From: a virus
IMG/VR virus record: IMGVR_UViG_3300037104_000223
Coordinates: 1-47,716 of that record
Length of the DNA stretch: 47,716 nucleotides
Direction: 5' to 3' (one strand)
This document shows, piece by piece, positions 28,517 to 36,967 of this stretch (position 1 is its first letter; each line of letters begins with the position of its first letter). Below the pieces are notes generated by a model. That model did not search any database. It had not been told where the DNA came from and saw only the letters and a program-made list of their open reading frames with translations. A program made the position numbers and the translations under genes.

Positions 28517-29955
28517 GCGAAACGAAAGAGCCCGATGCGTTTGAGTTGCTGTGCCAAGCCGTCATGGCAAGCGTCGATCAGGATCGCGAATGGATGGCAA
28601 TGAATCTGGTCGCCGAGGCCCGCGCCGCCCACGCGCGGGAGGTTGAGTTGTCCAAGGGCGTATTCTCTGAGTTCAATCACACCATCCGCAACAAGGCAGT
28701 GGTGCATGATTTTTCCAAAAAGATCTGTGCCAACGTGCGGGAGATGTACCGCGACATGGGGGGGCCGGTGCCGATTCCGTCTCTGCCGCCGTTGGATACG
28801 GTTGGCCCGTTTCTCCCCAAGTACAAAATCCATAGCGAGGAACCGCTGAACCACAGCACCCCACCTGTGGGCGGGGGGGTGATCGAAGGCGCCGCCGTTC
28901 CCATCGGAACGCCCGTTTGGTGGAGCGGGAAGGATCAAGTCGTCAAAATCGACGGCCAGTGGCTCCGGGTTGTGAGCGGTGAGGAAGCGGCGTTCACGGT
29001 TGAGCAACTTCCACGTCGGGTGCAATACGGCAGTTACCTCGGCAAGGGCTGCATCTTAGGCGACCCCAAGCCCGGAGATGAGATTTGGAGTGATGGGGAG
29101 AAAATCGGAGTCGTGATTGGGAAAACAGTTGGCCGGGATGATTGGGTGACATATGAGTCACTTCCAGCGTCGCGCCACGGTAGGTGGTTTCTGGACGCTC
29201 CTATTCACCGGGGCATAACGCCACCCCCACCGCCTATTGCGCGCAAAGACCACTGCACCTGGACGTGTGCTGGGTGCGGAGCGCCATTCAAGGCTTCCCC
29301 GATATGCCTCTCCCCCGTTGACGGCCGGCCCCGTTGCCCCGCGTGCGCAAAAATCCCGGAGGGTGAGCCGCTGAAGCCGATGCCCAACGAACCTGGACAG
29401 CGCAAGTTCTACATGCCCCCGCTGGACACGGCTGAGGTTAGCACCGACAGTGTAGGTGTGATCGAAGCCGCTGCCGTTCCCATCGGAACGCCCGTTTGGT
29501 GGAGCGGGAAGGATCAAGTCGTCAAAATCGACGGCCAGTGGCTCCGGGTTGTGAGCGGTGAGGAAGCGGCGTTCACGGCGGGGTACCGGTTTGGCGTAGC
29601 CGTGACGGAAGCGGTTCTGAGGCCCCTGGTGGATAGCGGTCGCGACTTCAGCCCCCCGCTGCCAGCGGCATCGTGTTCCTCAACCCCGAGCACTACCAGA
29701 TCGTCGAATGAGGAGAAGACAGTGAAACTGCACTTCAGCGACAGCACGATCCAAGCCTTCGAGGTTTGGGACCGCGAGTTTAAGCGGATGGCGGACGAAT
29801 GGTCCAAACGGACCGGAAGAAGTCCGTATGCGTTCACGCTTACCTTCAAGCGGTCGGAACTCATGCGGCCCGCGAGTGAACTTCCGGCGGCAATGGGGGC
29901 GGCTGTGGCCGACGCCATGAACGAGACGATCCTGAAAGCGTTTAATGAAACCTGA
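28513..29955 (+). CDS. Mosaic protein with an internal duplication, upstream of terminase
   Basis: 480 residues from the ATG at 28513, which overlaps the previous stop (ATGA). A 40-residue segment (IGTPVWWSGKDQVVKIDGQW region) occurs twice, at about residues 122-162 and 315-355, coded by nearly identical 121-base repeats. Between them lies a Cys-rich zinc-ribbon-like part (CTWTCAGCGAPF, then CPAC). The last 77 residues read like an independent small protein, and a GTG at 29722 with AGGAG upstream could start it. It precedes the terminase, where a small subunit is expected, but no small-terminase motif is recognised. Confidence 0.6.
   Translation: MSETKEPDAFELLCQAVMASVDQDREWMAMNLVAEARAAHAREVELSKGVFSEFNHTIRNKAVVHDFSKKICANVREMYRDMGGPVPIPSLPPLDTVGPFLPKYKIHSEEPLNHSTPPVGGGVIEGAAVPIGTPVWWSGKDQVVKIDGQWLRVVSGEEAAFTVEQLPRRVQYGSYLGKGCILGDPKPGDEIWSDGEKIGVVIGKTVGRDDWVTYESLPASRHGRWFLDAPIHRGITPPPPPIARKDHCTWTCAGCGAPFKASPICLSPVDGRPRCPACAKIPEGEPLKPMPNEPGQRKFYMPPLDTAEVSTDSVGVIEAAAVPIGTPVWWSGKDQVVKIDGQWLRVVSGEEAAFTAGYRFGVAVTEAVLRPLVDSGRDFSPPLPAASCSSTPSTTRSSNEEKTVKLHFSDSTIQAFEVWDREFKRMADEWSKRTGRSPYAFTLTFKRSELMRPASELPAAMGAAVADAMNETILKAFNET
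28879..28999 (+). repeat. 121-base direct repeat, copy 1
   Basis: Nearly identical to 29458-29578; the differences I see are GGCGCC against CCGCTG-type changes in the first 15 bases. It encodes a 40-residue module in the mosaic protein. Confidence 0.9.
29458..29578 (+). repeat. 121-base direct repeat, copy 2
   Basis: Second copy of the 28879-28999 repeat, in the same reading frame of the same gene, 579 bases downstream. More than 100 bases in a row are identical, so the duplication is recent or kept alike by recombination. Confidence 0.9.
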
Positions 29956-32122
29956 TTCCGCCAAGCCGCGCAAGAAGGGGTTCCCTGCTCGCTTCACCAA
30001 AGCCGAGTTGAAGGCGCGCGATCTCGCGCGCCGCAACGCGGTGACGCTGGTGGCGCAGGACATCGGCAAGATCCCGGCGGTGAAAGACCCGGAGCGGTGG
30101 GCGCGGTGCGGCGCCAGCTTCTCGATGTTCTGCACCACGTACTTCCCCAGGGTCTTCTACTTCGCCTGGTCGAAAGACCTGCTGCGGGTGGTGCGGAAGG
30201 TGCAGGAGGTGGTGTTGGAGAACCAGAGCCTTGCGGTGGCCATGCCGCGAGGGAGCGGGAAAACCAGTCTGTGTCGCGCGGCTCTCCTGTGGGCGATCTT
30301 GTACGGCTACCATCGGTACGTGATGCTGATCGCAGCTATCGCCCGCAAGTCATCCGACTCGATGGGGGTTCTGAAAACCGCTCTGGAAAAGAACGACCTG
30401 CTGATGGAGGATTTCCCGGAGGTCTGTTACCCGATCCGCAAGCTCGACAACGAGCCGCGGAAGCAGCGGGGGCAGCGATACCTGGGCGAGCATACCAACA
30501 TCAAGTGGGAACTGTCACGCATCGTGCTACCGACGATACCTGGGAGCCCATCCAGCGGCTCGATTATCGACACGACCAGCATGGAAGGGGACATCCGCGG
30601 CGGCAACCTGTCGTTGCCAGACGGAAGTTCCGTTCGGCCATCGCTGGTCATGTGTGACGATCCGCAGACTCCAGAAGTAGCGCGTTCCCAAGGCCCGGGT
30701 GGCCAGACGGAGCACCGGCTACAAACGATCGTCCAAGATGTTCAGGGGCTCGCGGGGCCGGGGTCGACGACGGCGATTCTCGTGCCTTGCACGGTGATCA
30801 AACACGGTGATGTCGCTGATCGGCTGCTTCAGCGGCCCGACTTCCGCGGCGAGCGAACCAAGCGGCTCTATTCCTGGTCGACGAACACAGCGATGTGGGA
30901 CCAGTACCGGGAACTCAGAGATCAGGCAATGCGGGAAGGGTCGCCGCTGTCCGACGTGACGGCGTTTTACAAGGCGCGGATGTGTTCGCAAGGCCGGGGC
31001 CTCGACGATTCGGCGGAGAAGTGTGGCGACTGCCCGGCCCGGGCGACGTGCATGGATTGCGGGGCACAGGTGGACTGGGCGGAGCGGTTCGATGTGAAGC
31101 ATGGCGAAGTGTCGTCGCTCCAGAACGCCATGCACGACTTTTACAAGTACGGCCCGGACGGCTTCGCGGCCGAGTTTCAGAACGAGCCGCTGACGGGCGA
31201 TGAGGGGACGGGGGTTCTCTCCGCGGCGGTCTGCGCCTCGCGGTTCAACGGTCGGGCGCGGCTGGAAGTACCGCTCGAATGCACCGAGATCACGATGGGG
31301 GTGGACGTTCAGCAGTCGTCGCTGTGGTGGGTGCTCGCGGCGTGGGCGGCAGACTTCACAGGGGTCATCCTCGACTACGGGGTGTGGCCGCCCCAGTCGC
31401 GCCGATCATACACGCTGAGGGAGATTGTGGACAGTCAGCAGAACCTCCAGACGATGTACCCTGGCCGTGGCATCGAAGGGACGATTCAGGCGGGGCTGGA
31501 GGAGTTCGTGGGGCGGGCGCTGGCGACGAATTACACGAAGGTGGGCGGCGGGGGTCTGATGCGGATCGGCCGGCTGCTGGTGGACTCGGGCAAGTGGCCG
31601 GGCGTCATCGCGGCGGTGAAGCGGAAGGTTGGCGGCGCCACGATGATGCTCAGCCGCGGTGTCGGCATCAAGGCCGGCGGGAAGCCCATGAGCGCGTACA
31701 AGCGGAAGACCGGCGAGCGCCAGGGTGAGCACTGGCAGATCCCCAACGTGATCGGTACGCGGGAGTTCCCGCACGTCGCGGTCGACACGAATTACTGGAA
31801 GAGCGAGGTCCACTCGGCGTTCCTCACGGCGCCGGGCGATCCTGGCGCCATGACGCTCTTCGGGGACCGTGCGGACCTGCACACGCTGCTGGCGAGCCAC
31901 ATCACGGCGGAGACGTTCGTGCGGACCCAGGGGCACGGGCGTGAGGTTCAGGAGTGGACGATCCGACCGCACCGGCCGGACAATCACTGGTTCGACGCGG
32001 CGGTTCTGACGCGGGTGGCGGCGTCGATGCAGGGGGTGCGGCATCCGAACCGGGAACCGGTCGGCCAGATCAAGCGAACCGTGATGAGTTACGCCCAGCG
32101 GGTGGCGGCGAGGAGTGCGTGA
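29945..32122 (+). CDS. Terminase large subunit (GpA family)
   Basis: 725 residues. The large terminase is the ATP-driven motor and nuclease that packages DNA into proheads. Walker A is PRGSGKTS (101-108), Walker B LVMCDD (234-239). The nuclease half shows GVDVQQSS (near 450) and the C-terminal PDNHWFDAAVL, both at positions expected of gpA-type enzymes. A Cys cluster (CGDCPARATCMDCG) lies near 360. It overlaps the upstream gene by 11 bases and shares one base with the next start. No small subunit is recognised beside it. The lambda-like family predicts cos-type ends, which the contig does not show directly. Confidence 0.9.
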   Translation: MKPDSAKPRKKGFPARFTKAELKARDLARRNAVTLVAQDIGKIPAVKDPERWARCGASFSMFCTTYFPRVFYFAWSKDLLRVVRKVQEVVLENQSLAVAMPRGSGKTSLCRAALLWAILYGYHRYVMLIAAIARKSSDSMGVLKTALEKNDLLMEDFPEVCYPIRKLDNEPRKQRGQRYLGEHTNIKWELSRIVLPTIPGSPSSGSIIDTTSMEGDIRGGNLSLPDGSSVRPSLVMCDDPQTPEVARSQGPGGQTEHRLQTIVQDVQGLAGPGSTTAILVPCTVIKHGDVADRLLQRPDFRGERTKRLYSWSTNTAMWDQYRELRDQAMREGSPLSDVTAFYKARMCSQGRGLDDSAEKCGDCPARATCMDCGAQVDWAERFDVKHGEVSSLQNAMHDFYKYGPDGFAAEFQNEPLTGDEGTGVLSAAVCASRFNGRARLEVPLECTEITMGVDVQQSSLWWVLAAWAADFTGVILDYGVWPPQSRRSYTLREIVDSQQNLQTMYPGRGIEGTIQAGLEEFVGRALATNYTKVGGGGLMRIGRLLVDSGKWPGVIAAVKRKVGGATMMLSRGVGIKAGGKPMSAYKRKTGERQGEHWQIPNVIGTREFPHVAVDTNYWKSEVHSAFLTAPGDPGAMTLFGDRADLHTLLASHITAETFVRTQGHGREVQEWTIRPHRPDNHWFDAAVLTRVAASMQGVRHPNREPVGQIKRTVMSYAQRVAARSA

Positions 32123-32322
32123 TGGCAGCCAGGCCGGTGAAGAGTTATGCGCAGATGCGGGCTGAGTCTGGCGCCGATACGGCCGGTATCGCCTGCCCGT
32201 ACTGCGGATGCACAATTACCGTGGTGGTGAACACCATGCGGCTGGTCGGGTTCGTGCGGCGATATCGGCAATGCGTCCACCCGCGGTGCCGGGGGCGATT
32301 CTCCACCCAAGAAAAAGCGTGA
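32122..32322 (+). CDS. Ogr/Delta- or NrdR-like zinc-ribbon protein (late activator candidate)
   Basis: 66 residues, the ATG sharing a base with the terminase stop (TGATG). CPYCGC, then RRYRQC, CVHPRC and GRFSTQE give a CxxC...C4C ribbon. The order resembles both the P2 Ogr/phage Delta activators (CP.C...Y.QC...C...F.T.E) and the zinc part of NrdR. Ogr proteins switch on late promoters. The gene lies just before the promoter that leads into the head genes, so such a role is plausible. Confidence 0.6.
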   Translation: MAARPVKSYAQMRAESGADTAGIACPYCGCTITVVVNTMRLVGFVRRYRQCVHPRCRGRFSTQEKA

Positions 32323-32379
32323 GGATTGCTATATGTAGCACTTGTGGCACTTTTTCTTGGCCCGGGTAAGCGTTTCCTC

Positions 32380-32408
32380 TTGCATACCACCGGCTGACCC
32401 GCTAAATA
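32380..32408 (+). promoter_or_regulatory. Late promoter, possibly leaderless
   Basis: TTGCAT (32380-32385), 17 bases, TAAATA (32403-32408), then GTGGGC and ATG 32415. The arrangement is the same as at 24303-24340, including the GGGCATG around the start. No ribosome site separates the -10 box from the ATG. Confidence 0.6.
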
Positions 32409-32414
32409 GTGGGC

Positions 32415-32630
32415 ATGGCCGATCCCCAAATCAGCACGAGTGATCCCGGCCCCAAGGCCGTGGCTGTTGCTGGCATGGGCCAGTCCGAAGAGTTTTCGCT
32501 GGCCGACCAGATCGCCCGCGACAAGTACATCCGTGCCAATGCCGCCGGCACCGTACCCGGTGGATTCTTCGGCATTCGTCGCTGCAAGTTTGTTCCTCAC
32601 GGCTCGGTCCTGGGCGTCGGTTACCACTAA
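32415..32630 (+). CDS. Small protein at the head-tail joining (gpW) position
   Basis: 71 residues. The ATG at 32415 is used; a GTG at 32409 would lie on the -10 box. Lambda-type genomes place gpW, a 68-residue neck protein, between terminase and portal. This product matches in size and position, and SLADQIARDKYIRANAAGTV could be its helical core, but the sequence is not clearly gpW. It ends in a basic Gly-rich tail. The role is inferred from position. Confidence 0.5.
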   Translation: MADPQISTSDPGPKAVAVAGMGQSEEFSLADQIARDKYIRANAAGTVPGGFFGIRRCKFVPHGSVLGVGYH

Positions 32631-32633
32631 CCC

Positions 32634-34400
32634 ATGAACCCCATCGCCCCCATCTTGCGGATGGTCAAGGCCGCGCTTTGGCGCCGGCCGGTTGCCGATC
32701 CGTCGGTGCAGCAGGCGAAGGTGGCGGCGGCGTTGGACGCCCTGAACGCCAAGGCGAACAGACGGCGATCCGAGTGGGAAGCCGAGGCGAAGTCGTTGCA
32801 GCGCGAGTACGTGGCGGCAGGTGGCTCATTGCCGGCTGAGTCGGTGAGTGATTGGCTGATGGGTCCGCGGCCAACGGCGAGCTTCAGCGCCCAACGGGGT
32901 GGCGGCATCGCCGCTCGCTACGACACGGCCTTAACCACCACTGACAATCGCGCCCACTGGGCGATGGCCGACGCTCTGGCCGCAGACGCGCAGGCGAACC
33001 CGATGGTGCGGTATGTGCTGCGGAACCGGGCGCGGTACGAAGTCCAAAACAACGGCTATGCGCGGGGCATCGGCAAGACGATTGTGAACGACACAATTGG
33101 CCGTGGTCCGCGGCTCCACATCGACGATGAGCGGCTTGATCCGGAAGTCCGCAGTGACGTGGAACGCAAGTTTCATGCTTGGGCAAAGGCCGTGAAACTC
33201 GCCACGAAGATGCGGGTGATGCGGCAGGCGGAGTTCCAGGACGGTGAGGTCTTCGCGGAGAAGATCACCAATCCAGGCTTGGCACACCCGGTCAAGCTGG
33301 ATTTCCGCCCCATCGAAGCCGATCAGGTTCGGTTTGTGGACATCAACCTGTTGACCGTTCCGTCAGTGGACGGCATCCGGTTCGACGAATATGGAAACCC
33401 GGTCGAGTACCACATTCTGCGGGTGCATCCCGGCTACTGGTCCTACGCGACGGGCTACGTCGGAATGCCGTGGGAATATGACAAGTGGGACGCGCAGTTC
33501 ATCGTTCACAACTTCACGCCAGAGCGGCCGGGTCAGCACCGCGGGGTTCCCGAAGTGCTCACGGCGCTCCCGTTGCTGGCCATTCGGCGGCGGCTCATTA
33601 CGGCCATTCTGGACGCCCTGGAAACAGCGGCGGACTTCTCGGTCGTTCTCGAAACCGAAATGGGTGCCGACAATGAGTCGACCCCGCTGTTGCCGATGGG
33701 CGATCATGTGCCGCTCGAGCGCCGCATGGGCGTGGCGCTGCCGGCGGGGTACAAGGCCACTCAGATCCGGCCGGAGCAGCCGCAACAGGCGTTCGACGCG
33801 CTCGACAAGCGGATCATCGCGGAAATCGGCCGCGGGATGAACGTGCCCTACGTGGTGGCCGCCTGCGATTCGAGCGATTCAAACTTCGCGTCGGGCCGGC
33901 TGGATTACTCGATTTATTACACCGGCATCGACATCCGCCGGGCAACGCTTGGGGAGGACAATCTCGACGGGCTCTTCGTCGAGTGGGTGCGCGAAGCCGC
34001 GCTCATCTCAGACCGCGGCGTGCGGTACATCCCGCGGGAAGTCGCGGCGATCATCGACGATCTGGAGTTCTCTTGGTTCTGGGATGGCCACGAAATGGGC
34101 AACCCGGTCCAGTTGGCACAGGCCCGCGAAATTGATCTTGCTATTGGCGCCACGACCCTTGCGGAAGTTTATGCGAAAAAGGGGCAGGATGCTCGCAAGT
34201 CCCTTATTGCCTATGCCCGCATTGTCGGGTTGAAGGACGATTCCAACGGCACGGCTTTGGAGAAGATACAGGCCATGATCCGCTCGCGCATTTTCACAGT
34301 GCGTGGCACCCCGCCGCTGATCGAAGCCGACCTCGAAGAGCGCGAACTTGGCCTGACGCCGCAGAACCCGGCGCCGGCGAAGGAACCTGGCAATGCGTAA
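32634..34400 (+). CDS. Portal protein (lambda gpB family)
   Basis: 588 residues; lambda gpB is 533. The portal dodecamer is the DNA gate at one capsid vertex. Family features in order: RNNGYARGIGKTIVND-type core (QNNGYARGIGKTIVND near 135), REAEFQDGEVF-like RQAEFQDGEVFAEK, PEYHILRVHPG-type sheet, and FTPERPGQHRGVPEVLTALP, the hallmark of lambda-type portals. The C-terminal part is charged. It overlaps the capsid gene by 8 bases, so the two are translated together. Confidence 0.9.
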   Translation: MNPIAPILRMVKAALWRRPVADPSVQQAKVAAALDALNAKANRRRSEWEAEAKSLQREYVAAGGSLPAESVSDWLMGPRPTASFSAQRGGGIAARYDTALTTTDNRAHWAMADALAADAQANPMVRYVLRNRARYEVQNNGYARGIGKTIVNDTIGRGPRLHIDDERLDPEVRSDVERKFHAWAKAVKLATKMRVMRQAEFQDGEVFAEKITNPGLAHPVKLDFRPIEADQVRFVDINLLTVPSVDGIRFDEYGNPVEYHILRVHPGYWSYATGYVGMPWEYDKWDAQFIVHNFTPERPGQHRGVPEVLTALPLLAIRRRLITAILDALETAADFSVVLETEMGADNESTPLLPMGDHVPLERRMGVALPAGYKATQIRPEQPQQAFDALDKRIIAEIGRGMNVPYVVAACDSSDSNFASGRLDYSIYYTGIDIRRATLGEDNLDGLFVEWVREAALISDRGVRYIPREVAAIIDDLEFSWFWDGHEMGNPVQLAQAREIDLAIGATTLAEVYAKKGQDARKSLIAYARIVGLKDDSNGTALEKIQAMIRSRIFTVRGTPPLIEADLEERELGLTPQNPAPAKEPGNA

Positions 34401-36897
34401 GCAGAAAATCCAGAATATCCGCGCCGCTGCGACGGCCGCCGGCCGCATGGCCTTGTCGTTCCCGACGACGTTCACGATCACGGCCGCGGCCCCACTGGGC
34501 GATCAAGCGGGCATCGACAGCAATCAGGCGAGCAAGAGCCCGGACCCCAACAATGGCCATCAAGCCAGTGGCAAGCCCGGCAAGCCCCCGCTGCCCAAGT
34601 TTTCGCTGTCGATCTATAACGGCGGCCCGATGCACGTTCAGGGCTGGAAGCTTCCGGTGGCGATCCGCTGTGCGGGCGTGAAATGCGCGGCCGACCGTTT
34701 CCCGGTCTACGCGAACCACATCGACGCGGACACGTCGGGGCCGGACATGATCGAACAGCTCATCGGCCAGTCCAGCGGCCCCTGCACGATCATGCAGGCG
34801 TGCAACCTGGTGGCCTCGGGCGAGGTCACCGGAAACTCCAAAACGGTTCAAGCCGTGATGGCGCATGCGGCGGCCGGTTTTCAGTGGCAGGCCAGCATCG
34901 ACGCGATGCCCACCAAAGGGCACGTCATTCGGGAGGGGGAATCGGAAGAAGTCAACGGACAGATCATCGCCGGGCCGGTCTACGTCGCGGACGAAGCCGT
35001 GCTCGCCAACGTGGCTGTGGTTCCGCTAGGCGCGGACACCACCACCGCTGCACATTTTGCGGCTACTGCTGCCGCAGGGAGCATTCACATGGAATTCGAA
35101 GCCTGGTTGAAGGCCGAGTACGACATGACGCCGGCCGAGTACGCGGCCCTCGCCACTGGCAAGCCCGGCCAGCACGCGAAGATCAAGGCGCGGTGGGACA
35201 AGGTGGGCAACATCGCCGCTGGCACCAACCCGGACGGTGCCGCGGTCAATACGGCGGCCCCGGCCGGCGGCGGGATCAAGGCCGCGGGCGGCAACGGCAG
35301 CGGGGCGGAGGGCGACGACGGCGGGATCAAGGCCAGTCGGCAGGCGCGGGCGCTGGAGGCCCGGCGTGTGGCCAAGCTCGATCAGATCCAAGCGAAGTAC
35401 TCGAAGATCGAGAACGTCGCGGAGATCGTGGCAAAGGCCATTGAGGACGGCGCCGAACCCGACACCGTGGAACTCGGCCTGCTCCGGGCCAGCCGCAAGC
35501 CCAGCGAGTCGGGTACGGTAGCCCCAAACGTGATGACGCGGGCGCCGCGGAGCAAGGGCATTTTGGGCGAGTACCACGGCGCCAAGCCGGCGCAGGGCGG
35601 GCGGTATGAGGTCGAACCCGGGGCAACCATGCTCGACGACGATCAGTGCCGCATCATCGAAGCGGCCGGGCTGATCTCCAGCGGGCGGGCGCAGAACAAG
35701 CAGCAGTGGTCGGAGATCTTGGCCAAGCATCCGCAGTACGGGGCGCGGTGCGTGGAAATCGCCGAAGACGAAATGAGCCGGCATGGCCACGGCCTCGGGC
35801 CTATGGGCCTCATGTGCATGGCCGCCCGGATGGCCGGCATGACCGATCTGCCCCGCGACAACGCCTCCGCGTGGGACTACCTGCGTGGGCGTGGCATCCG
35901 GGCCGAGTTCACTACCTTCACGTTGCCGGGAATCCTGAGTAACGTGATGAATCGGTGGCTGTTGGACGGCTACTACCACGTCGATCCGAACGCCGGGGTT
36001 GGGGGCGGGATTGCGTGGCATCAATTTGCCCGCATCGGCAGCGTGCAGGACTTCAAGCCGCATTATCGCACGCGCATGATCGGCAACTTCCGGCCCAAGA
36101 GCCTCGGCGCCGGCGGCGAGATTCAGCACGCGCAGCTCGGCGACGAGTCCTACATGATCCAGGCGAAGATCAAGGCGTTGATGGATGGCATCCCCTACGA
36201 CGCCATCGTCAACGACGACCTCAACGCCTTCAGCACGATCCCGACCTACGCTGGTGTCGGTTGCGGCGAGCAGGTGGCGCGCGACGTGTACGAAGCCTTC
36301 CTGGCCAACCTCCAGAGCGACGCCAGCACGGCGTTCTTCAGTAAGAGCGACCGTCTTAGCGCGGCCTACAACAAGGCCCTCAACGCCTTCGCCAAGAACT
36401 GGAACGCGGGTGCCACCTATGCCCTGTCGGTGTCGGGCTTGTCCCTGGCGTTTGTCCAGTTCCTCAACCAGGTCAAGCCCAATGGCGAACCGCTCGGCGA
36501 GCTCCCGGCGATCCTCCTGGCCCCGGTGGGGCTGGCCGTCACCGCGAACCAGCTCTATCAGGACAGCCAGTTGATCCCGGCCCTGGTCAGCACCACGGGC
36601 GCCGCCAGTCAGCAGTTCGGCAAGAACCCGCACGCGGGGTTGTACCGGCCGGTCATCAGCCAGTACCTCAGCAACGCCCTCATCACGGGGTACTCGACGA
36701 CCTCGTGGTACCTGCTCACCGAGCCGACCAACAGTTGCTATGCGGTCGAAGCGGCGTTCCTCAACGGCAGCCAAATGCCCATCGTGGAGCGCGACGAGAT
36801 GAGCTTCGACCGGCTGGGCATTGGGATGCGATGGTGGCTCTCCTACGGCGTCGGCATGGGCAACCCGCGGGCCGCGCAGCGTAACGACATCGCCTGA
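34393..36897 (+). CDS. Fused prohead protease-scaffold-major capsid protein
   Basis: 834 residues. Residues 70-225 form a prohead serine protease: His109 in FPVYANHID, Ser168 in FQWQASID, then NGQIIAGPVYV and VAVVPLGADTTT. Residues 235-400 are Ala/Lys/Glu helices with a Gly hinge, as in a scaffold domain. From about 405 to the end lies a Mu gpT-like capsid protein (AEFTTFTLPGILSNVMNRWL, DFKPHYRTRMI, LGAGGEIQHAQ, then IVNDDLNAF). Other phages make these as two or three proteins. Here the protease must cut itself free from the coat precursor during maturation. The ATG at 34393 lies inside the portal gene. Confidence 0.88.
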   Translation: MRKQKIQNIRAAATAAGRMALSFPTTFTITAAAPLGDQAGIDSNQASKSPDPNNGHQASGKPGKPPLPKFSLSIYNGGPMHVQGWKLPVAIRCAGVKCAADRFPVYANHIDADTSGPDMIEQLIGQSSGPCTIMQACNLVASGEVTGNSKTVQAVMAHAAAGFQWQASIDAMPTKGHVIREGESEEVNGQIIAGPVYVADEAVLANVAVVPLGADTTTAAHFAATAAAGSIHMEFEAWLKAEYDMTPAEYAALATGKPGQHAKIKARWDKVGNIAAGTNPDGAAVNTAAPAGGGIKAAGGNGSGAEGDDGGIKASRQARALEARRVAKLDQIQAKYSKIENVAEIVAKAIEDGAEPDTVELGLLRASRKPSESGTVAPNVMTRAPRSKGILGEYHGAKPAQGGRYEVEPGATMLDDDQCRIIEAAGLISSGRAQNKQQWSEILAKHPQYGARCVEIAEDEMSRHGHGLGPMGLMCMAARMAGMTDLPRDNASAWDYLRGRGIRAEFTTFTLPGILSNVMNRWLLDGYYHVDPNAGVGGGIAWHQFARIGSVQDFKPHYRTRMIGNFRPKSLGAGGEIQHAQLGDESYMIQAKIKALMDGIPYDAIVNDDLNAFSTIPTYAGVGCGEQVARDVYEAFLANLQSDASTAFFSKSDRLSAAYNKALNAFAKNWNAGATYALSVSGLSLAFVQFLNQVKPNGEPLGELPAILLAPVGLAVTANQLYQDSQLIPALVSTTGAASQQFGKNPHAGLYRPVISQYLSNALITGYSTTSWYLLTEPTNSCYAVEAAFLNGSQMPIVERDEMSFDRLGIGMRWWLSYGVGMGNPRAAQRNDIA

Positions 36898-36967
36898 GTG
36901 GGCGGTTCGACAGCATGACAACACACCCTCAGTCGGGGCCGGTTGGCCCTGAAAGGCAGAAACGAAA

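Noticed and set aside
32089-32310. Long minus-strand open frames across the head and tail genes, such as 35026-36990 and 36929-40036
   Set aside because: They are by-products of high GC content and codon-position bias opposite strong plus-strand genes; their products are low-complexity Arg/Pro/Gly and lack ribosome sites.
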